Positions 13,801 through 24,700 of a stretch of 64,000 nt of DNA are shown piece after piece (the first letter of the stretch is position 1; every line of letters begins with the position of its first letter). Location: assembly GCF_019112545.1 (NCBI RefSeq), contig NW_025064881.1, positions 1,462,591-1,526,590 on the forward strand, in the 5' to 3' direction. The notes beneath the pieces were generated by a model, which did no database searches, was not told where the DNA came from, and saw only the letters and a list, made by a program, of their open reading frames with translations. The position numbers were made by a program, and so were the translations under genes. The stretch is from Guyanagaster necrorhizus. Its lineage: Eukaryota; Basidiomycota; Agaricomycetes; Agaricales; Physalacriaceae.

Positions 13801-15829
13801 TCTCTGGAGGATGGTCACTCTGCGCTGTTTGGATCCTCGCGTCCGGAATTTGACATATCCCGGCCACCATCTCCTAACCTGAACCTTGCGCGGTATTCAC
13901 CACCTTACTATCGCATGTCTCTACCTGTCTATCAAAGCGGGCATTCATCTTCTTCCTCCCAACAACCATCTGTACTAGACTACACTCCGAAAGACGTTAT
14001 GGATGCACTGATGCTGGAGGATATGGAAAGGTTGAAAGCGCGACATAGAAAGCACCGACGTGGCGGTGGTTCTATGCCTAGCCCAAGTAATAGTACTTTC
14101 TCCACTGAATCTTCGGCTAGCAGTTTGATGTTGGGGCTGGGAACAGGTATGGGACTGCGGGACGTGCTTCCGCTCAAGAGCACGTATTTTGATTGGTGCA
14201 CAGAGTACTTTACGGAACCGCAGATGAGGGTGAGTGCTATTCTTTATAGGAAATTTTCTTTAGTGTACTGATGTCCTGGTAGCAAACGGAAGCGGATGAA
14301 CCGGGTAGTATGCAATACAATCATCAAGTCTGGAGACAACGTCGAAACGAGAAGGTCGACGTTGAGACCCATTCCCAGGCAGAGGTTGCGCGTACGTCTA
14401 TCGTTATTGCTCGACTGGGCTGATAGCTAATTCGTCTATTAGCGTGCCATCGATGGGACAGGCCGGTAGCGACGTTACAATCTATCGGACACCCGATGAC
14501 TATGGCGTTCCATTCTTATGACCAACATCTTGTACTCGCCAATGAGCACGATATCGTCGCGTAGATTTTCCTACCATGTTCTTTGATTTCTCGACTGATT
14601 GTATCACAGAGTTTGGGACTGGTCTCAGAAGAAGAAATTGAATCAGTTCTGCAATGGTAATCCCAAAGGAACTTCAATTACTTCCATGCATATCATTAAC
14701 CAGGATGTTGGTGGTATTATAATGACCGGATCGGGTACGTTTCTCTGATTGGGATGCTTAGGTCGTATTGAATTGCTCTAACTAGATGATGGTATTGTGC
14801 GACTTTTTCGTAATTATGATCCTACCCTAGAGCAGGGGCCTATACAGCTGGTCAGTGCGTTCCGCGGCCTGCAAGAGTTAATATCTATCAATCGCGGATC
14901 TGGCCTTGTCATGGATTGGAAAGCTGCGAACGGGACCTTACTTATTGGTGGAGATTCTCGTATCATCAAGAGCTGGGATGCTCAGACGGAGTCACAGGGA
15001 ATGGTACGTGGATACTTACATCGCACTTACATCGCACTATCGTCTCCAGCAATCTGAATATTCAAATAGGACATCGTGACCGACTCCGAAAGTCCGGTTA
15101 CAGCCATTGCCTCGGATCGTCATGGTTACTCTGAAGTTTTTGCCGTCAGTTTTGCTAATGGCGCTGTGAAGCTATTCGATGCCCGAATCGATGACGAGGA
15201 GCCTGTGATCATGACATTCCCTGGCCATACGACGTGGGTTCAAAATATCTGTCCACATCCGGCGTCGGGCTTCCAGTTCTTGTCCGCTGGGTGTGTCTAA
15301 CCTTTTGATCTCTTCCTTTCTCCGCCTTACACATGAATATGTAGCGTGGACGGTGTCGTCAAGCTTTGGGATCTCCGAAATGAAAGGCAGGCCGCCGAAA
15401 CATGGGATCTGAACTCAAGGGGACTGTCCGCTTTCGATGTCCATCGAACCACCGAAGTTTTCGCCGGGTAAGTGGTGATAGCTTCAAAGTTCATTCCGTC
15501 ATTGACCATTGGATTAGATCCTCCGCTATAACACCTCACCAATGGAAGGAGCAGAAGATAACGGTGCAATCTATCAAAGGACAGATGCAGCCTTCCAGCG
15601 TTTCGGTTCCCACTGGGCACGTCCTTCAAGCACCTCGCATCCCAGCATCACCCTTTTCGCACCGACTGACGTCTTTGGTGTTCCATCCCACGGAAATGTT
15701 ATACGGTGTCGGAGAGCCAGACGGTACCGGTGAGCTTTGCGTCATCTCATTGTATTGTACAACGCTGACTGTGTATCGGCAGTCCGAATCCTGGGCTGCA
15801 ATTTAACGTCGGACCCGTCATCCAATTAA
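10885..15829 (+). CDS. KOG1: Raptor/KOG1/Mip1, TORC1 scaffold subunit
   Basis: Raptor is the TORC1 subunit that recruits substrates to TOR kinase. Nine exons join in frame: 10885-14229, 14283-14391, 14443-14560, 14610-14734, 14786-15003, 15070-15290, 15345-15467, 15518-15729 and 15783-15829, giving 1505 aa. The N-terminal caspase-like domain is clear ([66 protein letters not shown]). An armadillo/HEAT region follows (for example LPIVLQVLLSQPHRLRAL and DPDFLLRQWAALCIAQLWD). The end is a WD40 propeller (MTMAFHSYDQHLVLANEHD, GSDDGIVRLFRNYD, SVDGVVKLWDLR). A Ser-rich linker around 13550-14110 separates HEAT repeats and propeller and could be phosphorylated. The ATG at 10885 is the first in frame; residues before about 45 are poorly conserved, so the true start is less sure. 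Confidence 0.96.
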
Positions 15830-16177
15830 TCGGGTGCCGCATTTAGTGGAATATATCTACGTTCATCGTCTCGCAAAATTATTCTTGCTTTGTTTGCACA
15901 TATAATAATTGTACCGTAGAATCTATCGCAATAATGTATTCGTTTAGCTGTGATATTGTACCAGTAGAAAATGTAATGTACATGGCTTGTCCATGGCTAG
16001 GGCCTTAGGCAGACCGGAAGGCTTGTTTACTTAAGGGGCTCTTGCGTTATTACCACTACAAGCACCGACATCGGCACCTAGGATCTGCTCTCCTTCTGCC
16101 TTTTCCTGCGGCATATTCGGTCTAACAGACCCCTTGGCATGTACTCATAGAGTACAGATATATTCTTGTAGTTAAAT
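15830..16177. other. Intergenic region Raptor / C2H2 factor
   Basis: These 348 bp hold the Raptor 3' UTR and the upstream region of the next gene. They are AT-rich near 15890-15970. No coding potential or structural RNA is seen. Confidence 0.35.
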
Positions 16178-17731
16178 ATGGTAAAAGTAATCACGGATGA
16201 GCAGGTGAGACCTCGGTTTCGCTTGCAGCTCTACCACTGACCGGTACCTACCTCTGCACCTCCAGCCACCGCCTGAACGGAGAGACGCGACGAAGAAGAA
16301 GGTTACAGCAAAGAAGAAGAATGCTACCACAGGGGTGTGGCCTTGCAAGATCAACGGATGTAACAAACAGTTCGCGCGGGAGGCAGACTTGAAGAGACAC
16401 CAGAGGACAACGAAACTGCATTCGATGCCCGGATTGTACGTGCCTGAGCTCTGTAAATCGCGTCTATACTAACGTTCTGCAGCTCATGCCCTCAATGTGA
16501 CGCTACCTTTACAAGGGTGAGTACATTCACGTCGGATTTTCCAGTACCGAGGTTATTCACGACGGCGCTAGACTGATGCTCTCCGGCGCCATCAAAAGTC
16601 AAGGTCGATTGGTTTCAATCTTTCTACGTGCAGCTGCTGAGGACATCGTAGACATAACGGCATAGTGATCGAGGCAATGAACCAGGAACTACTCAACGAG
16701 GACCCTTCAAGGAGTAGCAGTATTGCGCCGTCCATCAAAGGCAAGGAACCTATGTTACACTCCGCTCAAGGAAAATCTGTGGTATCTGGACCAGCTACTG
16801 GCCATTCCAGTTATTACCGTCAACATACCGCACACTCAAGCAGTACCCTTCTTTTTCCTCTACCGATAAACGTTGTCTAATCAATTATCTAGCGTATGTA
16901 CCTGAATATACGCAGGTAGGCTTGCCTACGTCTGCCACCCGCCTTAACGGCGCGACGAATTGGGCTCAGTCTCAGTCATGGCCTGAGGGTGTACCACCAC
17001 CTACCGCTATAGGATACCCCATATACTATACACCCTCCCCTTATTACCGCCAGAACGGGGTCACTTCTGTACCTCAGCATCAACCTCCAACTGAAACAGA
17101 TTACCGCGCAGGTTCCTCATCGAGAACCCAATCACCCCATCAAACCGCCCAATCCCGCTTGGGGACTCCCCACAACGATTCTAATTCCTCCCCATCTGGA
17201 CCAGAGACTCCTGATGGCGATCAGCAAATGTCAACTTCAAACGAGCCAGCTACGGTAAACCCTTCGGATGTGGACACTCTTACAGAAGAGGAGATGAAGG
17301 TCCTCTCGATGCAGCTCACTCATGCAGCAATGGAAGCCGTACTCAATAACGCCAAGTACCCGCGGCGGGAAAGTTTGCATGGCGTTAATTTGGAGGAAAT
17401 CAATTCGCGGTGGTCAAGTCCACCTCAGCTAGAGAGTGATTTGGACCACGGTGAGGATGCTAGAATGTCTCCCGAGGAACGTACGGGATCGGGTTTGCTC
17501 TCGTATGGGACGGCTCTTGATCGTCCTGAGCCCATGGAGCATATGCTGACGGAAGATGGCGAGCCGATGCTTAACCCAGGTACGTTGTTATCAATATTCT
17601 TGGTTCCGTCTGACTGTCAGCTGTATATAGCGGAGCTCCTGACACAAGTAAGAGTCAATTGAGTGTATCCGCACTGAATCCAGCACCTAATGTTTCAAAA
17701 GGAATCTCTCGCTTCTCCCCCTCCTTCATGA
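16178..17731 (+). CDS. Two-finger C2H2 zinc-finger protein, probable transcription factor
   Basis: This encodes a nuclear DNA-binding candidate. Exons that keep one frame are 16178-16204, 16266-16435, 16483-16516, 16572-16603, 16652-16842, 16893-17579, 17631-17647 and 17702-17731, giving 395 aa. Two adjacent fingers lie near residues 30-85: a C-x4-C finger (CKINGCNKQF with LKRHQRTTKLH) and a classical C-x2-C finger (CPQCDATFTR with LRRHQKSRH). The second finger is spread over three exons. A Lys-rich stretch (TKKKVTAKKKN) just before the fingers may be a nuclear signal. The rest is Pro/Ser/Gln/Tyr-rich and looks disordered, with a conserved-looking acidic segment LTEEEMKVLSMQLTHAAMEA. The first exon is only nine codons and is inferred from splice phase, so an alternative upstream start is possible. 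Target genes cannot be inferred. Confidence 0.8.
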
Positions 17732-18207
17732 CTTCAAGATTGGTTGGACTTGTAGTGATTCTGACGCTTTACTGTATAACACTATCTCCTTCCCTACCGT
17801 CAAGCATGTAAGCTTTGTCGTTACTTTAGTATCGGCACAGTCGATTTTTGCTAGGTTCCGTGTTTATGGTAGCCTTTGATTTTGGTCAGACTCGTGTACA
17901 ACAATATGCCGGGCATTGCTCTACATTATCGTGAGTATCTATCTATATTACTGCTTGCGATTTATAATGATTTTACAACCCTTTCTAGGGTTATTCATAA
18001 TTCGTAACAGCCTGATTAATACATGAATTGTGCATCGGACAACAGCAATGAAACACTAAAGCACGCAAAAAATACAAATTGATTTGTTGATCTACTATAT
18101 GCTACAGATTATAGCTGTGGAGAGCCAAAATTGCGCAAAGGTATAGGCCCGTCGATACCGTCTGTTGAAAGAGGGATGAAAGGCGATGCACTCGATGAAA
18201 TTTTGCA
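17732..18207. other. Convergent 3' region C2H2 factor / adenosine kinase
   Basis: These 476 bp lie between two convergent stop codons. A short segment from 17710 encodes hydrophobic residues in one frame (VGLVVILTLYC), but I could not join it to either gene. Otherwise 3' UTR sequence only. Confidence 0.35.
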
Positions 18208-19448
18208 TTACAGGACTTGTACTTTGGGCCACTTGAACTGCGGTCCGACCTATGTAGCATGAATCAGTATTATTCGATGCAAAGCAGGGTTGATATACCT
18301 CTTGGATACTCATTGACGCGAGTTTGTGCCCGACCTCAACAGATTCGTCCAAGGACTTGCCAGCGACGTAGGCGCCCAAGAAGCCACCAGCAAAGGCGTC
18401 TCCTGCTCCGTTTGTGTCCACGATTTCCTCGTCCTTGAGAGCGTGGACAGCATAAATCTTGGGGCTGTCACATTCCGCAGAGCTGACAAGGACTGTCGAC
18501 TCGGCACCGTGGGTAATAACGACGATACGAGGCCGTGAGGCATTAGACTTGGGAAGCATAGCAATAGCCTTGCCTACCGCGGGGAGATCAGTAGGAGTAA
18601 GATGCCCATTGGCGTTTGCCCAAGACTCTGCCTCTGCCTCGTTACAGATGATGATGTCGGTGTGCGGGATGACGGTTTGTAGGGCGGCACCGAAGAATTG
18701 GGGAATGAAAGGAGCAGAAAAGTTGAGGACGGAGACTTTTCCGGAAGCACTGACTTGTTTGCTCAAGTCGCTGATGATGGACGCACCGTGCGTAAGGAAG
18801 TAACCTTCAAAGTAGAATACTTCGGCACCGGCGACTAGAGAGAGGACTTGAGGAGAAGAGAGATGGGACTGGTCGTATTTCTCGGCGGCACGTAGGGTTG
18901 TCACCAAGGATCTACCTTGCTATGAGCAAAGATTTTGAAGGTAGGGGGCGGCGGCTTACCGATGATGTCCGGTGATGATCACCGCACAAGCACCAGTTTT
19001 TTCGCCCTTCTTCACTTGGTAGGCCTCCAGTAGCCCTTCCCGCTTGTTGGCTGCTTTGAGCTGCTCAGCGAGATCGTCGTCGCCGACACATCCGGTGTAG
19101 ACAACGGAGTTTGGAGGGAGGAGGTACTGAATAAAGAGACGTTCAGTCTTCGGATGCTCGGTTTGGCAGCTGGAATGCTCACCGCAGCCCCACGAGCAGC
19201 ATTCTGTGCTGCACCCCCAGCGACATAGGTCACCTTGTGATTCTTCACGATGTCCTCGTATCTATGCAGATGTCAAACGGAGGCTGCGGTAAATTTTTTG
19301 GGCCGTACATAGGAGCCTGCTGCTCCTCAGCGAGGATGGCATCGTTTGCATTCAGTCCATACTTGGCCAACAGATCCTCGCCATTCGTGACCTGCATGTC
19401 GAGCAAGGGGTTACCCATGCAGAAGAGGGCGGGGGTCGTCGAGGCCAT
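18208..19448 (-). CDS. ADO1: Adenosine kinase (PfkB/ribokinase family)
   Basis: Adenosine kinase phosphorylates adenosine to AMP, salvaging purines and removing the adenosine left by methylation cycles. Five exons join in frame: 19448-19309, 19261-19183, 19126-18960, 18911-18299 and 18249-18208, giving 346 aa, the usual length. The N-terminus has GNPLLDMQV, and the substrate region has YVAGGAAQNAAR. The C-terminal PfkB signature DTNGAGDAFAGGFLGAY contains the catalytic Asp of GAGD. NEAEAESWA and VVITHGAEST are also family-typical. The last exon is only 14 codons (VGPQFKWPKVQVL) but is conserved. The gene is head-to-head with the RCC1-repeat gene: start codons are 24-78 bp apart, so the two must share a promoter. 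Confidence 0.97.
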
Positions 19449-19526
19449 GGTGGAAGAGAAGAAGGATAATCGATGACCAGATCAGGCCATAATATTACAG
19501 ATGTCATTCAGCACGTCCACTACGTT

Positions 19527-20618
19527 ATGATATTCCTCGTGTCTGCTGGCTCGAACGCTCACGGACAGCTGGCCAATGGAACGATAGACGATTCTCATAC
19601 ATTCGCGGCGTGTATATTCAAAGATCTGCCACCTGGCTGTCGGATTATCGACCTCTGTTGCGGTGCCAATCACACCTTGCTTCTGCTTGAGACCGGGGAT
19701 GGGATACACGAGCTTTGGGGGTGCGGAGACGGTCGTGCAGGCCAGCTAGGACCGGACTGGGTCGAGCCAAGCACCTCTTTTCGCCCTGTAATGCTCAATT
19801 GTGATGGATACGCCCCTAAACTGATATCGGCGTCCTGGGAGACGTCGTATGTCGTTCTGGCGTGTCCTGGTCAGAGGGACGTGCTGATCTCTATGGGTGC
19901 TAATGACTTCGGCGATCTTGGAGTAGGAACGTCTCGCTCAGCAGTGGACTTTCACGTTGTTGAGCTGCCATGCAACGGAGAGACTATCACTGCGCTGCAT
20001 GCGGGCCAGCATCATGTCGTGACCCAAGTAGATGGAGCTCAATTGGTGGGCTGGGGCCTCTCTCGCCATGGACAGCTGGGAGAACCCAAGTCCAAAGTCG
20101 CGATCCCACGAATAATATCCGTTGACGGCCAGATCAAGTCATTTGCCCTTGGCGCTCATCATACTGTTCTCCTTCTCACCTCTGGCCATGTTGTAGGGCT
20201 AGGCTCTAACCGGAAAGAGCAGTTGCATGGGCTGGAGACGTCGAGTGACGTTCGATTGGTGGGCTGTACGTGGAATGGGACATATGCGGTTCTAGGTGAC
20301 CAGATACATTCCACGGGGAGCCATTCCAAAGGACAGCTTGGTAGGAGTCCGACAGATCCGTATGTTAAGCTCCCCCAGAATCACCACCTGAAGAAACTGG
20401 CCTGTGGCACGGAGCACGTCCTTGCTTTATTTGACGTCGTCGATGGGGACCCAGAAGTATGGGGTTGGGGGTGGAACGAGCACGGAAATCTCGGTCTTGG
20501 TACGACACAAGATATTCGGCACCCAGTGAAAATCTGGCCTCGAGACTCGGCGCCTGTTTCGGGGAACGCTGTGGACATCTGGGCAGGCCCTGGCACCTCT
20601 TGGATATGGGTCCAATGA
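19527..20618 (+). CDS. RCC1-repeat protein (ATS1-like)
   Basis: This is a single-exon gene for a protein made mostly of RCC1-type beta-propeller repeats. Repeats are visible as SAGSNAHGQLANGT, LWGCGDGRAGQLG, SMGANDFGDLGVGT, LVGWGLSRHGQLGE, VVGLGSNRKEQLHG and VWGWGWNEHGNLGLGT. The size of about 363 aa equals one propeller with no added domain, most like yeast Ats1, which works with Kti11/Kti12 in Elongator-linked tRNA wobble modification; that link is inference from architecture. I prefer the ATG at 19527 (MIFLVSAGSNAHG) to the one at 19473, because the first repeat begins directly after it and the longer leader lies in the shared promoter with adenosine kinase. A guanine-exchange role as in true RCC1 is possible but not shown. 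Confidence 0.85.
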   Translation: MIFLVSAGSNAHGQLANGTIDDSHTFAACIFKDLPPGCRIIDLCCGANHTLLLLETGDGIHELWGCGDGRAGQLGPDWVEPSTSFRPVMLNCDGYAPKLISASWETSYVVLACPGQRDVLISMGANDFGDLGVGTSRSAVDFHVVELPCNGETITALHAGQHHVVTQVDGAQLVGWGLSRHGQLGEPKSKVAIPRIISVDGQIKSFALGAHHTVLLLTSGHVVGLGSNRKEQLHGLETSSDVRLVGCTWNGTYAVLGDQIHSTGSHSKGQLGRSPTDPYVKLPQNHHLKKLACGTEHVLALFDVVDGDPEVWGWGWNEHGNLGLGTTQDIRHPVKIWPRDSAPVSGNAVDIWAGPGTSWIWVQ

Positions 20619-21616
20619 GATGGTCAATTGCTTTCATTTCCTTACGATAGGCGCTAAGAACTAACAGCCTCGAGTCAGCTTGCCTATCGTGAAAGTCGTT
20701 AGTCGGCAGAACCTCGCTTACCGACGTTCATGATACGACAAATACTCCGTTTCCCGAACCTAAGGCTAGAGTTTCAAGACTATTCGATATACTTCCTGCG
20801 CCCACCGAAAGACAGGGAAGAGATCAAAGCGAATCCAACGTATCACCGAGGGTCTGTCGAATATGTTTTAATCCAACGTAACCAAAGTCATGCGTTGACT
20901 ATTTACTGCAGAACAGGTTCGATAAATGGCAAATGAGGGGCCGAGATAATACCGTAGCATTACTTTACAAGCAGTATAGTTACAGCAGCATACACCTTTG
21001 TCGCGGCATTAATATCAATCTCCGGTGGCCAAGTCCAGATCCGCATGTATTTGGGTGACGGTTACTTCTTTCAGAGGGGCAAGCTGAGATGCAGGTTAGT
21101 TCAAGTCGTCAGGAACGAGTCATATAACGTGCCTTTCCGATAAGTATCTAGGGATCCCTTCAGTATTTATCCAAGATGGAGAGGTGGATTGAATACCTGT
21201 GCAGCGTCCTTTGATTCGTTGTATTGATGAAGAAGCTTTATATGCCTTTTCACAATCTTTTCGGCGTCTTCATTTTCTCTGTAGAAATTTCAGTGGAGAA
21301 TTCTTCCGAAATGAGGTCTTAGGGCGTAGTACCCCAACTCCGTCTGCAGGTGTTCCACTTCGGTTTCCAGAGCGGCTATCCGGGCTTCTTGTTTCTGCTA
21401 ATTATTCAAGGTAATGAATCAGGAAAGGACAGATAACGGCCTTTACCTTTATGGAAAAGGCTACGTGCATGGTGGTGAGTATTAGAAAAGAAGTACCAGT
21501 TGTGTGACGTGTTGTTTACGCGTTATTTGGTGAGTGACGTCATGTGGCGCCAATCTCGGCGTGCTGGTCCCCACGGCAGCAATGTGACGGTGTAACTGCG
21601 ATTACTGTGCAACTGG
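20619..21616. other. Gene-poor interval upstream of ABC transporter
   Basis: About 1 kb without a supported gene. Short ORFs at 20730-20936 and 21199-21414 have no domain or splice support. The last 200 bp are probably promoter of the ABC transporter. I see no tRNA or repeat. Confidence 0.35.
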
Positions 21617-21624
21617 TATATAAG
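21617..21624 (+). promoter_or_regulatory. TATA box of ABC transporter gene
   Basis: TATATAAG stands 78 bp before the ATG at 21702, in a GC-balanced region. It is followed by a pyrimidine-rich stretch suitable as transcription start. Clear TATA boxes are not evident at the housekeeping genes here, which suggests regulated expression. Confidence 0.5.
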
Positions 21625-21701
21625 TTCCGGTCCTCATGCCGGCCTCGAAAGCCCCTCGGTCCTGTATCTTACTTCGACCAGACTCTCAGCAATACTGAAC
21701 A

Positions 21702-24700
21702 ATGAAGGGCCTTTTCTGGCGCCAGTTTGCCATTCTCTTCTGGAAGAACTGGATCGTCTTGTTGAGGCATCCATTCGTGCGTGTGCAAAACGTTGCGCCT
21801 AGGGACTGACATTTATGCTCTTCTTCATGTAGCTGAACTTCTTGCGGTGCTTCGTCTTGCCCGTCGCATTTGGAATATTTCTTGCAGTTGCGCAGCTATT
21901 CTTAACAAAGCCCAATAATGTGCGTGCCTTCCATTCTGTCGTCTCTTTCTACTGACTACCAGTAGTATGGCATAGGAAACCCCGTATCCATATATTCTCT
22001 GAGACAGGAGCTGGATCCTAACTACGCATTGCTATGGGCTGACAGCACAGATGGGACGAGTGATCCCTCGCCAGCAAGTATCATCGCTCGCATTACACAA
22101 AATTTTACGACATCGCAGTTAGCAGTAGTTCGACAACTAGATTCTCCGGATGACATTCCCTCTGCATGCCCTCAAAACTTCAACCTATTCTCAGAGTGCT
22201 TTGCTGCCATCGCATTCTACAACATTCCTGATAACGGAAGTGCTGCGAATCCAATTAACTACACTATTCACGCAGATGCTGGACTTGCTCATATAGATGT
22301 CGTCAAGCACTCGAGCGACTTTGAGAAGCGTATTCTTCCTTTACAGTGGGCAATAGACCAGGTCAAGCTGATCGTTATCAAGGTCGCACCGTATGTTAAT
22401 CAGAGAGTCTAGGCTATCATTGAACTCAAGACTGGTGAACAAGCTCCCACCCCGATTCAATGGCCTTTTACCCAGGAAACCAATGAGGAGCAAAATACAC
22501 TGACTCGTCTTAGTTCGTAACATATGCCCGGTCTACGTCCCTCGTCAGTGACATATCTTCCGTTTTAGGCTATATTCGTGGGCTCCGAACGCTCCTTGTA
22601 TTGTTACTGTGAGTTTCCATGGAAATGAAGACATGCTGCCAGCGTGAATACAATTGAAGGTTTATATGCTTTGTTGGGATATCTTATCAGCTGCCCGGTG
22701 CTGTTACTACAGAACGTGCCAATCTCATCACGGCACATATGAAAGCTATGGGTCTCCTGGACTCGGCCAGAATCTTGTAGGGCTGTTCCAATTTAATTTC
22801 TTGCCTTTTACCCTAACATCATACTCCCAGGTCCTGGCATATAAGCATCTCTCTAGCCTATCTTCCGGCATGGGTCATTGTATCTTTGATTTGGCACTAC
22901 CGGATTTTCTCAAAAACCAACGCTGGATTGGTAGTCGTCGTCCATCTTCTTCTTGGACTGTCGTTGGCTAGCTGGTCTTTCTTCGTCGCAGCTCCGTTCG
23001 GAAAGAGTCCTCATCTAGCTGCAGTCGCGTCGACGTTCTTATCCATCCTTTTTTCCATAATAGCTCTTGTCCTTAGCCATCTCGGTAATGTGGGGGCATT
23101 CATCTTCACGATTGTTTTCCCCCCTGGATACTACATATTCGCTATACGTGTCATGTGCGGGTTTGAGAACAACCTGCTTGCAACGAATGTACTTCAGGGC
23201 GATCCAGATAATGGTCTTCACCTACTTCCTCTCCTTATTGCGGCTATCGTAAGTATCAAGATTATCCAGAGTCTTTCTCACGAAATCCCCGATAGATTAA
23301 CATATTTTTGTGGCCTGTGCTCACTGCTCTTCTTGAAAGACGGCTGTACGATGCCCGAAACCTATCAAAACCGAAAGGTGATGAAAAAAAGCATTCTATC
23401 CCCGACAACGTAGCAGTCTCCATCAAAAATCTTGGAAAGACATTTTCGACATCCCTATTTAGGCCTCAGAAGAACATTGTCACTGCAGTCGACGGTCTGT
23501 CCCTTGACATCCCAAAGTATGGCATCTCTGTTCTTTTGGGATCTAACGGGTGAAGCTGTCTGCTATTCTATCCCTTCCACTCTAACATGATAACCTCTTA
23601 GCGCCGGAAAATCCACAGTGCTTTCCGTACTGGGCGGGCTCACGGGCCGTACCCGAGGTTCGGTGCTCTTTGAAGGTGGAGTTGAGCGTCCTCAGTCTGG
23701 GACACTGGGCATCGTTTCCCAAAAGAATGTTCTCTTCCCCGAGCTTACTTGTTATCAAACCCTACGTGTTTGGCGGGCAGTCAAATGGTCCGGTGATAAC
23801 TCCGATGATGAAGATATTGAACAACTATTGAGAGATTGTGACTTGGAGCAGAAGATCCACGCAAATGCGAGCACCCTCTCCGGCGGACAGAAGCGGAAAC
23901 TGCAGTTAGCCATTGGCCTTATTGGAGGTTCTAAAGGTAGCCACAGTTTTATCTACATGAAACTAAACTTAATCTTCTTCTGCAAGTCCTTCTAGTCGAT
24001 GAAGTATTTACCTGCATCCTTATGATTCGCTAACGAAGTTAACGATCTTCCAATAGTGTACCTCCGGCGTCGATCCTTTGTCGCGCAGAGCACTTTGGAG
24101 GACCTTGACTTCTTTTCGGCAAGAGCGGACTATCATATTCACCACTCACGTATGTCGATTTATCGAGGTGGTGTTCTTTCCCTAACTTCTTATATAATAG
24201 TTCCTGGATGAAGCGGATCTATTGGCGGACAACATTGCCATCCTTGCAGCACCAGGAAAACTTGTAGCAAATGGTTCTCCGGTATCTCTCAAACATGATC
24301 TCGGAGAAGGTTACGTCGTTCAAGTGACATTCCATCCGTCCCTGACAGGAGACGAATCCGGAGTACCGGCCCGTTTGCTCCATCAAATCCGAAGTGATGT
24401 TCCATCCGCATATTTGTTCACAGCAGCCCCCAATCAGGTATCGTATCATCTGAAGTCCAAAGATTCCAGAGACGTCGAAAAGGTTCTCCAGATTGTCGAA
24501 ACCGAAAAGCATGTTTTGAACATCGCATCGTACGATGTCATTGGAACCACCATCGAAGACATATTCCTCGACCTTATGGCGAAAAACGATCCTCAAGCAT
24601 TCGACGAAAAGTATACGCACCGCAGCACGTCTTCCTCCTTTTCCGTAGAAGATCTACCTTCCTTACAGCTTTCAAACGGACGTCGCATGTCTCCACTCCA

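Noticed and set aside
20365..20637. Several minus-strand ORFs over the end of the RCC1-repeat gene
   Set aside because: Three overlapping frames on the opposite strand with no domain; the plus-strand repeat protein explains the sequence.
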